Of a stretch of 64,000 nt of DNA, positions 16,420-25,596 are shown in pieces. The stretch comes from Chitinophagaceae bacterium (GTDB lineage: Bacteria > Bacteroidota > Bacteroidia > Chitinophagales > Chitinophagaceae): NCBI GenBank assembly GCA_023957155.1, contig JAMLHK010000002.1, positions 62,001-126,000 on the forward strand, written 5' to 3'. Positions within the stretch are counted from its first letter, which is position 1. Each line of letters opens with the position of its first letter. The translations under genes and the position numbers were made by a program. The notes beneath the pieces were generated by a model, which saw only the letters and a list, made by a program, of their open reading frames with translations, was not told where the DNA came from and ran no database searches.

Positions 16420-17820
16420 CTATTTAATATACCCCAGTATCTTCAACATGCTTTGTGATGACTGTTCTTTAGCATACAGCCAGTCAACTAATTTCCCGTT
16501 TTTATCCTGTTCCACAATCACATGCTTGGGAGAGGGGATCAGGCAATGTTTAATGCCGCCATAGCCGCTGATCTGATCCTGGTATGCGCCGGTATGAAAA
16601 AATCCCAGGTATAAGGGTTCCCCGTTTATTATTTTAGGAAGAAAAACTTCATTAATATGTTCCTCAGAGTCGTAATAATCATGGCTATCGCAGGTGATGC
16701 CGCCAAGTACCACCCGTTGGTATTCCTCATCCCATTTATTAATGGGCAGCAATAAAAATCTTTCCCCGATACCCCAGGTGTCCGGTAATGTGGTTATAAA
16801 GGAGGAATCAATCATATACCAGGTTTCGCGGTCGTTTTGCACCTTTTGTCCCAGTACGCTGTAAATATGGGCCATGCTTTCACCTACGGTATAGCTGCCA
16901 AATTCACTGTAAATATTGGGCATGGGTACTTTGGCTTTTTTACATACGCTTTTGATATTGCGTACTATCTCATTGATCATGAACTGATAGTCGTACTCAA
17001 ACCCGAGGGAGTGTTTAATGGGAAAGCCGCCGCCGATATTAATGGAATCCAGTTCGGGGCATATCTTTTTCAGCTGGCAATACAGGTGAATGATCTTATT
17101 GAGCTCACTCCAGTAATAAATGTCATCCTTGATGCCTTTGTTTAGAAAGATATGAAGCATCTTCAGCTGGAATTTGTGTTCATTTCCTTCTATCTTATCC
17201 ACGTAAAATTCCAGGATATCCCGCGCCCTCATACCTAAGCGGGACGTATAAAACGGGAAAGTAGGCTCTTCTTCTGCCGCAACACGTATGCCCAGTTTAA
17301 ACGGTACTTTTACCGACCGGCGATAGGCATCCAGTTCTTCCTTATTATCCAGTACGGGAATTACATTTTTAAACCCGTTATTCAGCAGGCGGGCAATACG
17401 GGAGGTATAACCTTTCTGCTTAAAGCCATTGCAGATGATATGGATGTCTTTAGTGATCTTTCTTTTCTCATACAGCCGGTTAATGATCTCTATATCGTAA
17501 GCATAAGAGGTCTCCAGGTGTATTTCATGCTTCAGCGCTTCCTCCACCACAAAGGCAAAATGCGAGCTTTTGGTGCAATAACAGTAAAAGTATTTGCCTT
17601 CATAGCGGTATTTTTTCAACGCTTCGCTGAACATCCTTTTTGCCTTGTTGATCTGCATGCCGATTTTAGGCAGGTAGGTAAGTTTTAACGGGGTGCCATA
17701 CTTATCAATAAGGGCTTTAAGGTCTAATCCGTTAAAGCGAAGGTAGCCATCGGTTACTTCAAAGCCTTCCTGTGGAAAATAGAAGGTTTGTTTCACCAGG
17801 TCGGTGTATGATTTATTCAT
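16420..17820 (-). CDS. speA: Arginine decarboxylase, Bacteroidota type (PLP, fold III)
   Basis: Converts arginine to agmatine for polyamine synthesis. It belongs to the fold III (alanine racemase-like) PLP decarboxylases. YCYCTKSSHFAFVVEEAL contains the candidate PLP lysine (about residue 82), with LDSINIGGGFPIKHSL (PLP phosphate loop), SEFGSYTVGES and LGGITCDSHDYY (Cys/Asp of the dimer active site). The 466-residue length equals the Bacteroidota form and is shorter than E. coli SpeA. The stop codon TAG is formed by two target-site bases and the first base of the IS. The 8-bp duplicate on the far side implies an ancestral TAA, so the protein is unchanged. Confidence 0.9.
   Translation of the reverse strand: MNKSYTDLVKQTFYFPQEGFEVTDGYLRFNGLDLKALIDKYGTPLKLTYLPKIGMQINKAKRMFSEALKKYRYEGKYFYCYCTKSSHFAFVVEEALKHEIHLETSYAYDIEIINRLYEKRKITKDIHIICNGFKQKGYTSRIARLLNNGFKNVIPVLDNKEELDAYRRSVKVPFKLGIRVAAEEEPTFPFYTSRLGMRARDILEFYVDKIEGNEHKFQLKMLHIFLNKGIKDDIYYWSELNKIIHLYCQLKKICPELDSINIGGGFPIKHSLGFEYDYQFMINEIVRNIKSVCKKAKVPMPNIYSEFGSYTVGESMAHIYSVLGQKVQNDRETWYMIDSSFITTLPDTWGIGERFLLLPINKWDEEYQRVVLGGITCDSHDYYDSEEHINEVFLPKIINGEPLYLGFFHTGAYQDQISGYGGIKHCLIPSPKHVIVEQDKNGKLVDWLYAKEQSSQSMLKILGYIK
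16421..16428. repeat. Target-site duplication, right copy (TATTTAAT)
   Basis: Direct repeat of 15144-15151. It overlaps the last codons of speA. Confidence 0.85.
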
Positions 17821-17863
17821 TTTTTACCGTAGAGCTGTTGTTAGGAGTGAGCAATAGAATATG

Positions 17864-17871
17864 CAAATGTA
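17864..17871 (-). promoter_or_regulatory. -7 promoter element of speA
   Basis: TACATTTG on the minus strand, 43 nt upstream of the speA ATG. Confidence 0.55.
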
Positions 17872-17891
17872 ATTTTTTGCTGTATTATTCA

Positions 17892-17928
17892 ATAAAAAAC
17901 CGGTAGTGATTTTTTTTCACTACCGGTT
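17892..17928 (-). terminator. Intrinsic terminator of rpmI-rplT
   Basis: A 12-bp stem AACCGGTAGTGA / TCACTACCGGTT (17898-17909, 17917-17928), 7-nt loop, followed on the minus strand by six Ts. It lies 49 bp after rplT and just ahead of the speA promoter. Confidence 0.85.
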
Positions 17929-17977
17929 AAGGCGATTATCCGGAAAAATGATTCAATTCTTCCCTTGGTTTATATTG

Positions 17978-18322
17978 TTATTTAACAGAAGCAACCAGCT
18001 TTTTAAAGCTTTCCGGTTCGTTCATGGCTAAGTCGGCTAAAACCTTACGATCTAAATTGATATCCTTCAGGCGCAGCTTATGGATAAATTCCGAGTACGT
18101 AAGTCCTTCTTCACGAACGGCGGCATTGATACGTGCTATCCACAAAGCCCGGTATTCTCTTTTTTTCAGTTTACGGCCAACATAGCTGTACGTTAAACCT
18201 TTCTCAACAACATTTTTGGCAACGGTTAATACATTTTTACGTTTGCCGTAAAACCCTTTGGCGGATTTTAATATTCTTTTCCTGCGTGCCTTAGATGCAA
18301 CGGCATTTACTGAACGTGGCAT
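17978..18322 (-). CDS. rplT: 50S ribosomal protein L20
   Basis: Component of the large subunit that binds 23S rRNA early in assembly. [30 protein letters not shown] and the C-terminal [17 protein letters not shown] are diagnostic; 114 residues is normal. It is in an operon with rpmI, 100 bp apart. In many bacteria L20 represses its own operon through the leader or intergenic RNA. Confidence 0.98.
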   Translation of the reverse strand: MPRSVNAVASKARRKRILKSAKGFYGKRKNVLTVAKNVVEKGLTYSYVGRKLKKREYRALWIARINAAVREEGLTYSEFIHKLRLKDINLDRKVLADLAMNEPESFKKLVASVK

Positions 18323-18422
18323 AATTATTAGTTTTAAGCCGGGTACGCATATCGCGTACGGTCAGCTGTTTTTTAAAATATGATTTAATGGCTTGCCTGG
18401 TCTCCCTTACGGAGTATGCGGT

Positions 18423-18620
18423 TTACTTTAAACGCAGCAGACGTTTCACAAAGTCAAGATTGGATTTGTGTACCTGTCCGTCAATACGCATACCTCTTTT
18501 GCGTTTTTTCGATTTTTTGGTAAGAATGTGACGACGAAAAGACTTTTGGTGGGTGATCTTGCCGGTAGCGGTCACTTTAAACCTTTTCTTTGCACTTGAA
18601 TTGGTTTTAACCTTTGGCAT
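18423..18620 (-). CDS. rpmI: 50S ribosomal protein L35
   Basis: A 65-residue basic protein, [20 protein letters not shown] at the N-terminus. The start is the ATG at 18620; the longer frame reaching 18695 adds a non-homologous extension and runs through the structured leader. infC, usually next to rpmI, is not present upstream; the next gene is divergent. Confidence 0.97.
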   Translation of the reverse strand: MPKVKTNSSAKKRFKVTATGKITHQKSFRRHILTKKSKKRKRGMRIDGQVHKSNLDFVKRLLRLK

Positions 18621-18747
18621 ATAAATGAATATATTATTGTTATACCCGTGGGGCGGTTCTGAACAGACGGAACTCTTGTTGAGCCTTTGGGGCAATCCGT
18701 ACTTTGAGTACTGCCGGGGCAGATATCAAAGTAAACCCGTTTTTGCG
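18621..18747 (-). promoter_or_regulatory. Structured 5' leader of rpmI-rplT (candidate ribosomal-protein autoregulatory RNA)
   Basis: From the predicted start near 18747 to the rpmI ATG there are about 125 nt. The leader contains a hairpin CCCG-CAAAAA-CGGG at its 5' end and a second GTACT-CAA-AGTAC further on. A leader this long before a ribosomal operon suggests L20-type feedback; this is inference. Confidence 0.45.
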
Positions 18748-18752
18748 GGGTG

Positions 18753-18785
18753 CAAAGGTATATAAAATAGGTATAGGAAACAATT
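18753..18785 (-). promoter_or_regulatory. Promoter of rpmI-rplT
   Basis: On the minus strand, TTG, a 20-nt spacer, then TACCTTTG (18753-18760): a near-ideal Bacteroidota vegetative promoter. Confidence 0.75.
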
Positions 18786-18978
18786 TTTTGTACAGACTTT
18801 ACCCTATCCCGGCTATCGGCAGCTAAGCCTGCAGTTTGTGATGGATCTGTTTGAATTAATCCCATCGGACGGGTGGATGGTATCGGGTGATCCGTATCTG
18901 GTTTTTTCTTATCCGGACAATAATGCCCCGGATTTGAATATTTTACCGACTTTCGTTATAACCCTTTAATTTTAAACC

Positions 18979-21417
18979 ATGCGAGTTGTATTCTTTTTTC
19001 TTTCTCTCCTCATCACCCTGGCGTTAGTGGTTTGCCTGGGTTCTTCCATCCTGCTACCGCTGCCCCTGGGTAGCTTTTTAAGTCCCCAGCATGGTATCTG
19101 GCAAAATGCAGAGCCCGTTAAGCAGAGCTTTGACACGCGGCTGAATTTTCCCGGACTTAAAAGTAAATCCACCGTATATCTTGACGATCGCTTAGTTCCC
19201 CATATTGTAGCAGACCATGATGAGGATGCTTATTTTTTACAGGGATACCTGCATGCCCGTTTTCGTTTATGGCAAATGGAATTTCAAACCTATGCGGCTG
19301 CCGGGAGGGTCAGTGAAATTGTGGGAGAAAAGGCGGTGAACTATGACAGGGGGAAAAGAAGACTGGGAATGGTATATGCGGCGGAGAATATGCTCAAAGA
19401 GATGGAAGCCGACCCGATTTCGAAAGTTCAGATAGATAACTATACGGCAGGGGTAAACGCGTATATTACTTCACTGCCGGAAAGCCGGCTACCGGTAGAA
19501 TATAAGCTGCTGGGCTACCGGCCTGAAAAATGGAATAATTTGAAAACGGCTCTTTTTGTAAAGCAGATGGCTCAAACCCTGTCCGGTTTCTCAGACGATC
19601 TGCCTCTTACAAAACTGAGGTCTTTTTTTGATGATGCAGCGTTACGGGTTTTATTTCCCCAGGTAGCGGATTCATTAGATCCGGTTATTCCCCCAGGAAC
19701 CGTTTTTGCTCCCCCTTCGGTTATCCCGGTTGCACCGCCTCATGCAGATTCGGTGTACATAAATGATTTGCCGGGAACCCTGCAGGAAGCAGAAAAGCCT
19801 GACCCGGCAAATGGAAGCAATAACTGGGCTGTAAGCGGTTCGCGTACCCGGAGTGGCGCCCCGATACTCTGTAATGATCCTCACCTGGAGCTGTCGTTCC
19901 CTTCTATATGGTATGAGATGCAAATGACCACACCCACGATGAATGCCTATGGCGTTAGTTTTCCGGGGGCACCGGGTGTAATCATAGGCTTCAACGACAG
20001 CATTGCTTTCGGATTTACCAATTCGGGAAGAGATGTAATGGATTATTACCGGATACAGTTTAAAGATAAAACAAAGACGCAGTACTGGTTTGATAGTGCA
20101 TGGAAGAAAAGCGAGCTGAGAATTGAAGCGATTAAAGTGAAGGACAAGCCGGTAGTTTATGATACGGTGGCGTATACGGTCTTTGGACCGGTAATGTATG
20201 ATGAGAGCTTCCCTTCATCCGCTGAACCCGGTGCTGCTCTGGCTTTACGCTGGAAAGCGCATGATCCTTCTAATGAATTATTGTTATGGTATCATTTAGA
20301 CCGTGCGGATAATTACGAAGATTATATACATGCCCTGCAGTATTTTTCCAGTCCCGCCCAGAATATTGTTTTCGCATCTAAGTCGGGTGATATCGCCATT
20401 TGGCAGCAAGGTATTTTCCCCGCGCTCTGGAACCGGCAGGGCGTGTATATCATGCCGGGAGAAGACAGCAGCTATATGTGGCAGGGATTTATTCCGGCTG
20501 ATGAGAACCCGCATACCCTGAATCCGGAAAGGGGATTTGTGAGCAGCGCCAATCAACGGCCGGCAGACAGCAGCTATCCTTATTTTATTCCGGGTTATTA
20601 TGACCTGTACAGGGGAATCGCGATCAACCGCAGGTTAAAAGAGATGTATGATGTTACCCCCGATGATATGATGAAGCTGCAAAACGATAATTACAACATG
20701 TTTGCTGAAACCGTAATACCCGTGTTGCTGCGCAATATCAATGAGAGTGCCTTACAGGAGAATGAAAAAAAATACCTTGACCTGGTAAAAGGATGGTCAT
20801 TCTACAATAATATTGATCAGCGGGGTGCTACTATTTTCAGTATCTGGTATGAAAACCTTAAAAAACAGGTGTGGGATGATGAATTTGAGAAAGCCGGTGT
20901 TCCCGGTTTGCGTCCCTCAGATCAAACCTTAGCGGAGGCCTTGCTTCGCGATACGGCGTTTACCTACATTGATAATATCAATACACCAGGGCATGAAACC
21001 ATAAGTGATGTAATTACGGAGGCTTATAAGCAGACGGTAGCTGTTGCGGATTCTCTCAGTGCAATAAATAAGCTCACGTGGGGAGGATACAAAAACACAT
21101 CGGTTTATCATTTACTGGGCAATACGGTGATGCCTTTTGCCCGGACCGGTTTGCCGGTAGGAGGGGGAGCACATATTATTAATGCCATGAAACAGTCTCA
21201 TGGCCCGAGCTGGCGTATGGTGATTGAGCTGACGCAGGAAACCAATGCGTATGTGATATATCCCGGCGGCCAGTCCGGAAATCCGGGCAGCCCGTATTAT
21301 GATGCCTATATAGACAAATGGGCGGCAGGGGAATATTATAAAGCCTGGTTTCTGAAAAGAGGAGAACAGGAAGGAGACCGGCTGGTATGGAAAATGGAGT
21401 TTGGAGGAAGAGAGTAG
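18979..21417 (+). CDS. Penicillin acylase family protein (Ntn-hydrolase)
   Basis: Exported N-terminal-nucleophile amidase, made as a precursor that self-cleaves into two chains. An N-terminal hydrophobic signal or anchor (VVFFFLSLLITLALVVCLG) precedes the alpha-chain region (VDRYGVPHI-like stretch KSTVYLDDRLVPHIVADHDEDAYFLQ split by one loop). The beta chain would begin at Ser280 in NGSNNWAVSGSRTRSG, the characteristic SNNW nucleophile. NDPHLELSFPSIWYEM and GFTNSGRDVMDYY follow as in the family. The 812-residue length is usual. Possible substrates include beta-lactams, N-acyl homoserine lactones or other N-acyl amides; none can be chosen from sequence. The gene is divergent from rpmI. Confidence 0.92.
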   Translation: MRVVFFFLSLLITLALVVCLGSSILLPLPLGSFLSPQHGIWQNAEPVKQSFDTRLNFPGLKSKSTVYLDDRLVPHIVADHDEDAYFLQGYLHARFRLWQMEFQTYAAAGRVSEIVGEKAVNYDRGKRRLGMVYAAENMLKEMEADPISKVQIDNYTAGVNAYITSLPESRLPVEYKLLGYRPEKWNNLKTALFVKQMAQTLSGFSDDLPLTKLRSFFDDAALRVLFPQVADSLDPVIPPGTVFAPPSVIPVAPPHADSVYINDLPGTLQEAEKPDPANGSNNWAVSGSRTRSGAPILCNDPHLELSFPSIWYEMQMTTPTMNAYGVSFPGAPGVIIGFNDSIAFGFTNSGRDVMDYYRIQFKDKTKTQYWFDSAWKKSELRIEAIKVKDKPVVYDTVAYTVFGPVMYDESFPSSAEPGAALALRWKAHDPSNELLLWYHLDRADNYEDYIHALQYFSSPAQNIVFASKSGDIAIWQQGIFPALWNRQGVYIMPGEDSSYMWQGFIPADENPHTLNPERGFVSSANQRPADSSYPYFIPGYYDLYRGIAINRRLKEMYDVTPDDMMKLQNDNYNMFAETVIPVLLRNINESALQENEKKYLDLVKGWSFYNNIDQRGATIFSIWYENLKKQVWDDEFEKAGVPGLRPSDQTLAEALLRDTAFTYIDNINTPGHETISDVITEAYKQTVAVADSLSAINKLTWGGYKNTSVYHLLGNTVMPFARTGLPVGGGAHIINAMKQSHGPSWRMVIELTQETNAYVIYPGGQSGNPGSPYYDAYIDKWAAGEYYKAWFLKRGEQEGDRLVWKMEFGGRE

Positions 21418-21564
21418 TGAGGATCGGATCTTGGTTTATCGGTAAAGCCACCCTGCTGCCCAATAGGAGCATAGTAAGTGGAGGCGAACAGGTAGCCGGA
21501 TAATGTGGCTGGTAAATAAAATCAACCGGGTCAACCAACAAATCAGCGAATAACAATCAACGAT

Positions 21565-21909
21565 ATGAAATTTGTAGTTTCCGTTCTACTCATGATATTA
21601 CTGAGTTTTTTAGCCTGCTTATATCTTCCCTGGTGGAGTATAGCCGTAGTTTCTTTTGTAATTCCCCTGGTCATTATTCAAAAGCCCTTCATGGCTTTTT
21701 TAGCCGGTTTTGTTGCTCTTTTTTTACTTTGGGGTGGGCTTACCTTACTGATCAGTACCGCAAACAATCATTTGCTGGCACATAAAATTTCTATGCTGGT
21801 CATAAAAGCAGATGCCCCGTTGCTGCTGATTACCGTTACGGCATTCATTGGTGGGGTAGTAGCTGCATTTTCAGCGCTCAGCGGCTCTCTGTTCAGGAGG
21901 CTGTTTTAG
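21565..21909 (+). CDS. Small integral membrane protein of unknown function (114 aa)
   Basis: Family not recognised. It has four hydrophobic segments: about residues 1-20, 22-40, 43-65 and 84-106, with short loops and a basic C-terminus (LFRRLF). The TAG stop is followed after 1 nt by a type B repeat. It lies 147 bp downstream of the penicillin acylase gene on the same strand, and the gap 21418-21564 holds no other feature I can see. Confidence 0.65.
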   Translation: MKFVVSVLLMILLSFLACLYLPWWSIAVVSFVIPLVIIQKPFMAFLAGFVALFLLWGGLTLLISTANNHLLAHKISMLVIKADAPLLLITVTAFIGGVVAAFSALSGSLFRRLF

Positions 21910-21910
21910 T

Positions 21911-21934
21911 GGTCGGCACCGCAGGTCAGACCGC
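21911..21934. repeat. Type B palindromic repeat, abutting a stop codon
   Basis: GGTCGGCACC...GGTCAGACC, a 24-bp piece of unit B starting 1 nt after the stop of the small membrane protein gene. Confidence 0.85.
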
Positions 21935-22139
21935 TATGTCAGCCGGTGTTAACAAGCGCCATTGGTATGCAGGGCCGGTAATGCGGTTGTTGCGTATCAA
22001 CGACAGGGAGTTGAACAAGCTGGTGTATTAATATAGGCTGTGCTGCGGAACGATACCGATCGCATTCCTTCGTCTGATATAACAAAAGCACTATTTCAAA
22101 ATAGCAGATAGGATTAACTGCAATTTTTATTTTATTACC

Positions 22140-22205
22140 CTTTCCGGTCTGACGCTATCGCGTACTGACCGGAAAGGCTGCGGTCGGCACCACAGGTCAG
22201 ACCGC
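22140..22205. repeat. A+B repeat pair
   Basis: Type A 22140-22176 (arms CTTTCCGGTC / GACCGGAAAG), then GCT, then type B 22180-22205. The stretch 21935-22139 between repeats shows no gene. Confidence 0.9.
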
Positions 22206-22268
22206 AGTTCTTAAAAATACAAGATAAAAATAACTGCTACCATTAATTGCAAATGTTAGCTCATTGCC

Positions 22269-22312
22269 CTTCCCGGTCTGACGCTATCGCGTGCCGACCG
22301 GAAAGGCTGCGG
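22269..22312. repeat. Type A repeat plus truncated B, next to the trhO promoter
   Basis: Type A at 22269-22305 (left arm with one C substitution), then GCTGCGG, where unit B stops. The trhO promoter region begins immediately after. Confidence 0.85.
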
Positions 22313-22344
22313 CATGAACCCGCTTCAAACTCCAAAACATCTCT

Positions 22345-22352
22345 TATCTTTG
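22345..22352 (+). promoter_or_regulatory. -7 promoter element of trhO
   Basis: TATCTTTG, perfect TAnnTTTG. It shows that the longest frame (start 22314) cannot be the translated start. Confidence 0.65.
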
Positions 22353-22357
22353 CGCCG

Positions 22358-22427
22358 TTTACGAAGTTTTGTTCGTCATGCAAACGATCCGTTCCGTAAG
22401 ATTACGGAACATAAAATTTCAATATTT
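22358..22427 (+). promoter_or_regulatory. Structured leader of trhO
   Basis: About 70 nt with two hairpins: ACGAA-6 nt-TTCGT (22361-22376) and a perfect stem GTTCCGTA / TACGGAAC with a 4-nt loop (22391-22410), ending 17 nt before the ATG. It could control translation or mRNA stability. Confidence 0.45.
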
Positions 22428-23477
22428 ATGGCAGTATTACACAATCGTGTTTCACAAAAGGAGCTGAAAGAGCGCTTACTCCAGGAAACGGAACCAAGAG
22501 TTACCATCTCATTTTACCGGTATTTTACTATTCATGATCCGCATCAGTTCAGGGATGAGCTATACCGGACATTAGATACATTAAAAGTGTTTGGTCGTAT
22601 TTATGTAGCTCAGGAAGGTATTAATGCCCAGGTCAGTGTCCCGGAATCCCATCTTGAGCTGTTCCGGAATTATTTATATTCCTTTCCCGGATTAAAAGGA
22701 ATGCGTTTGAACAGGGCTGTGGATGATGACGGGAAATCCTTCTGGGTACTAAAAATAAAGGTGAGGGAAAAGATTGTTGCAGACGGGATCCATGATCCGT
22801 CTTTTGATATGAGTAAAAAAGGGAAATATGTAAATGCGGAAAAAATGAATCTCCTGGCAGCCGATCCCGATACCATCATAATTGATATGCGCAATCATTA
22901 TGAATATGAGGTAGGGCATTTTAAGAATGCTATAGAGCTGCCCAGTGATACCTTCCGGGAGCAGCTGCCGATGGCGGTTGAAATGATGCAACCCTATAAG
23001 GATAAGAATATTATTATGTATTGCACCGGGGGGATACGTTGTGAAAAGGCAAGCGCGTATATGTTGCATAATGGCTTTGAAAAAGTATTTCACCTGGAAG
23101 GGGGTATCATCAATTATGCCAGGGAAATTAAAGAGCGGAGCTTAGAGAGCCGGTTTATGGGAAAAAATTTTGTGTTTGACGATCGTCTCGGAGAGCGTAT
23201 AACCGAAGATGTTATTGCCCGCTGCCATCAATGTGGTAAACCCTGTGATACCCATACCAATTGTAATAACAACGGGTGTCACCTGCTTTTTATTCAATGT
23301 GAAGAGTGTGCCCGGAAATACCGGGGATGTTGCAGCGAGGAGTGTTGTACCATCTATCAGCTGCCGCCCGAAGAGCAGAAGGTATTACGCAAAGGAATAA
23401 ACAAAGGCCAGCATATTTTTAATAAGGCCAAATCGAGGCTGCGTCCGCGGATCATGGAAAAAGGAACGCAAGGCTGA
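22428..23477 (+). CDS. trhO: tRNA uridine(34) hydroxylase, rhodanese-domain protein
   Basis: Oxygen-dependent 5-hydroxylation of U34 in tRNA wobble positions (TrhO/YceA family). N-terminal acylphosphatase-like part ([32 protein letters not shown]), then a rhodanese domain ([20 protein letters not shown]) with active-site loop [15 protein letters not shown], Cys about residue 204. A Cys-rich C-terminus ([11 protein letters not shown] ... [12 protein letters not shown]) is typical of the long form. The start ATG 22428 is set by the promoter at 22345 and family N-terminus; 349 aa. Confidence 0.93.
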   Translation: MAVLHNRVSQKELKERLLQETEPRVTISFYRYFTIHDPHQFRDELYRTLDTLKVFGRIYVAQEGINAQVSVPESHLELFRNYLYSFPGLKGMRLNRAVDDDGKSFWVLKIKVREKIVADGIHDPSFDMSKKGKYVNAEKMNLLAADPDTIIIDMRNHYEYEVGHFKNAIELPSDTFREQLPMAVEMMQPYKDKNIIMYCTGGIRCEKASAYMLHNGFEKVFHLEGGIINYAREIKERSLESRFMGKNFVFDDRLGERITEDVIARCHQCGKPCDTHTNCNNNGCHLLFIQCEECARKYRGCCSEECCTIYQLPPEEQKVLRKGINKGQHIFNKAKSRLRPRIMEKGTQG

Positions 23478-23524
23478 CTACCGGGTAGCGGTACCGATGT
23501 TTTTCCTGTAAAGCAGGTTGCGCG

Positions 23525-24661
23525 TCAGTCTTTCCTGATCCATTTCAGGCATATAGGTCTGCCTACTTCAGCACGTTGTCCCGTATCCGTAAGTCTGCCG
23601 GTTACTCCATCTCTTTTAAAGACCACGATGTTATCGCTTTGCTGATTGGCTACTAATACGTAGTTCCCTGAAGGGTCAATGGTAAAGCCCCGCGGAATTT
23701 CACCGCCTGACGGCTGGTGACCGATCAGGGTCAGCTTACCGTTTTTGGAATTGATTTTATACATCGCTATGGTATTAAACCCGCCGCGGTTGGATGCATA
23801 TAAAAATTTACCATCTGCACTGATGTGGATGTCTGCACTGCCGATAAACCCTTTATCATTATCCTGCACGGAAGCAATACGCTGCACAGGCTTTAGCGTT
23901 CCGTCTTTGTAGCGAAATACATCAACCGCACCACCCATTTCTTCAATCAGGTAGGCATATTGATTGCCGGGATGAAAAGTAAGATGTCTCGGACCTCCTC
24001 CGTCTTCTATTTTAACAAAGGACTGAGGTGCGGGTTTCAGTTTCCCCGTAGCAGCGTCAAAAGCATAGATCATGACTTTGTCAATTCCCAGGTCGGATAC
24101 AAACAGCCATTTATCATCAGCAGAAAACAGGGTACAATGTACATGGGCCTTTTCCTGTCTCTGCTTATTTACTCCCGTACCCTCATGTTTAATGGTAGTG
24201 TGTGCTTTGCCTAACTGACCGGAAGCATTTACCGGCAGAACGGAAAATGTGCCGCTGCTGTAATTGCCAACGGCTACCCATTGACCGGTTTTGTTGGTGT
24301 GTATATGACAGGGCGCATCGCCTCCGGACAGTTGCTTATTGATAGCAGTAAGCGTACCTGTTTTCTTGTCAAAAGAAAAAGCGCTTACTGCTCCGCCGTT
24401 GTCGTTGTTCCCGTTCTCGTTTACGGCATATATATATTTCTCATCGGGCGAAACAGCGAGGAAAGAAGGGTTGGAGCTTTTTATATGACTGATTTCCCGG
24501 AGGCTTCCGTCTTTACTGTTAAATTCAAATACATAAATGCCTTCGCTTTTTCCATCGGTATATGTACCGGTGATCAGGTAATGGAGATAAGGGGTTTGTG
24601 TCATGCCGGTGATTGAAAAAATGGAAAATAACAGGATGAAGACGGATGATTTTATATGCAT
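23525..24661 (-). CDS. Exported lactonase of the 6-phosphogluconolactonase-like beta-propeller family
   Basis: Seven-bladed propeller related to YbhE-type 6-phosphogluconolactonase. HYLITGTYTDGKSEGIYVFEFN, SPDEKYIYAVNENG, GGGPRHLTFHPG and GEIPRGFTIDPSGNYVLVANQ are family motifs. A signal peptide (KSSVFILLFSIFSITGMTQ) suggests a periplasmic location, so the substrate may be a sugar lactone rather than cytoplasmic 6-phosphogluconolactone. I use ATG 24661, 5 nt after the purC stop, since it gives a normal signal peptide; a GTG at 24670 overlapping purC is the alternative. Probably co-transcribed with purC. Confidence 0.88.
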   Translation of the reverse strand: MHIKSSVFILLFSIFSITGMTQTPYLHYLITGTYTDGKSEGIYVFEFNSKDGSLREISHIKSSNPSFLAVSPDEKYIYAVNENGNNDNGGAVSAFSFDKKTGTLTAINKQLSGGDAPCHIHTNKTGQWVAVGNYSSGTFSVLPVNASGQLGKAHTTIKHEGTGVNKQRQEKAHVHCTLFSADDKWLFVSDLGIDKVMIYAFDAATGKLKPAPQSFVKIEDGGGPRHLTFHPGNQYAYLIEEMGGAVDVFRYKDGTLKPVQRIASVQDNDKGFIGSADIHISADGKFLYASNRGGFNTIAMYKINSKNGKLTLIGHQPSGGEIPRGFTIDPSGNYVLVANQQSDNIVVFKRDGVTGRLTDTGQRAEVGRPICLKWIRKD

Positions 24662-24666
24662 GGGGA

Positions 24667-25596
24667 TCACTTATTAAGTCGGTTAAGCGCTGTAATAACC
24701 CGGCTGTAGGTTTCCTCATCAGAGAGCTGCTCCGGTTTAAACCCGTTACCGGTGATCTTTTCATACAGTTCAATATACCGGTTACTGATGGTTTGTACCC
24801 ATGCATCACTCATTTCCGGAACCTGTTGTCCTTCTTTGCCCATAAAGTGGTTTGCGATCAGCCATTCCCGCACAAATTCTTTACTGAGCTGCTTTTGATG
24901 TTCACCTTTTTGTTGTCTTTCTTCAAAACCATCTGCATAAAAATAGCGTGAAGAGTCCGGTGTATGTATTTCATCCATCAGGTAAACGGTATCTACGATC
25001 TTTCCAAATTCGTATTTGGTATCCGCAAGGATCAATCCCCGCTTTGCCGCAATGGCTTTTCCTCTTTCAAACAAGTGAAAAGTATAAGAAGATAGGGTTT
25101 CCCATTCCTGTTCTGTTACCAGCCCCCGGGCAAGGATTTCGGATTCGGATATGTCTTCGTCATGCCCGTGTTCGGCTTTCGTTGCCGGCGTTATGATCGG
25201 GTGGGGAAGCGGATCATTTTCTTTTAGTCCTTCGGGGAGGGATACACCGCATAATGTTCTTTTACCGCTGCTATAGGTGCGCCAGGCGTGACCCGCCAAA
25301 TGTCCCCTGATTACCATCTCTAATTTAAAAGGAATACATTTTTTTCCTATGGCAACATGGGGTGCAGGAGTTTCCAACAGCCAGTTGGGACAGATATCTG
25401 CGGTTGCGTTCAGCATATAGGCTGCAATCTGGTTCAATACCTGGCCTTTATAGGGAATCGGGCGGGGAAGAATAACATCGAAGGCTGAAATACGGTTGCT
25501 GGCAATCATTACCAGCAGGTCGTTGCCAATTGTATATACATCACGTACCTTGCCTTTGTAAAAGGCGGTTTGCTGTGGAAATACCATCTTTTCCAT
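24667..25596 (-). CDS. purC: Phosphoribosylaminoimidazole-succinocarboxamide synthase (SAICAR synthetase)
   Basis: Purine biosynthesis: ATP-dependent joining of aspartate to CAIR. Shows [43 protein letters not shown], and [13 protein letters not shown] with [12 protein letters not shown]. The 309-residue length is the long (yeast-like) bacterial form. ATG 25596. The gap 25597-25858 upstream contains no gene. Confidence 0.97.
   Translation of the reverse strand: MEKMVFPQQTAFYKGKVRDVYTIGNDLLVMIASNRISAFDVILPRPIPYKGQVLNQIAAYMLNATADICPNWLLETPAPHVAIGKKCIPFKLEMVIRGHLAGHAWRTYSSGKRTLCGVSLPEGLKENDPLPHPIITPATKAEHGHDEDISESEILARGLVTEQEWETLSSYTFHLFERGKAIAAKRGLILADTKYEFGKIVDTVYLMDEIHTPDSSRYFYADGFEERQQKGEHQKQLSKEFVREWLIANHFMGKEGQQVPEMSDAWVQTISNRYIELYEKITGNGFKPEQLSDEETYSRVITALNRLNK

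Larger units (their letters stand above)
15152..16420 (-). mobile_element. Complete IS256-like insertion sequence (variant zinc-binding transposase), 1269 bp
   Basis: Ends are 25-bp imperfect inverted repeats, 15152-15176 and 16396-16420, identical at 21 of 25 positions and sharing TACTGAAAAATAGTTGGT. They are flanked by the 8-bp target duplication TATTTAAT, which fits IS256-type transposition. Inside, on the minus strand, is a DDE transposase reading frame interrupted by two +1 shifts. Hairpins at both ends face inward. A possible plus-strand small RNA lies near the left end. Insertion fell exactly on the stop codon of arginine decarboxylase. Confidence 0.9.

Noticed and set aside
22314-22427. 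Longer N-terminus for trhO
   Set aside because: The extension runs across a perfect TAnnTTTG promoter element and leader hairpins; the family N-terminus begins at 22428.
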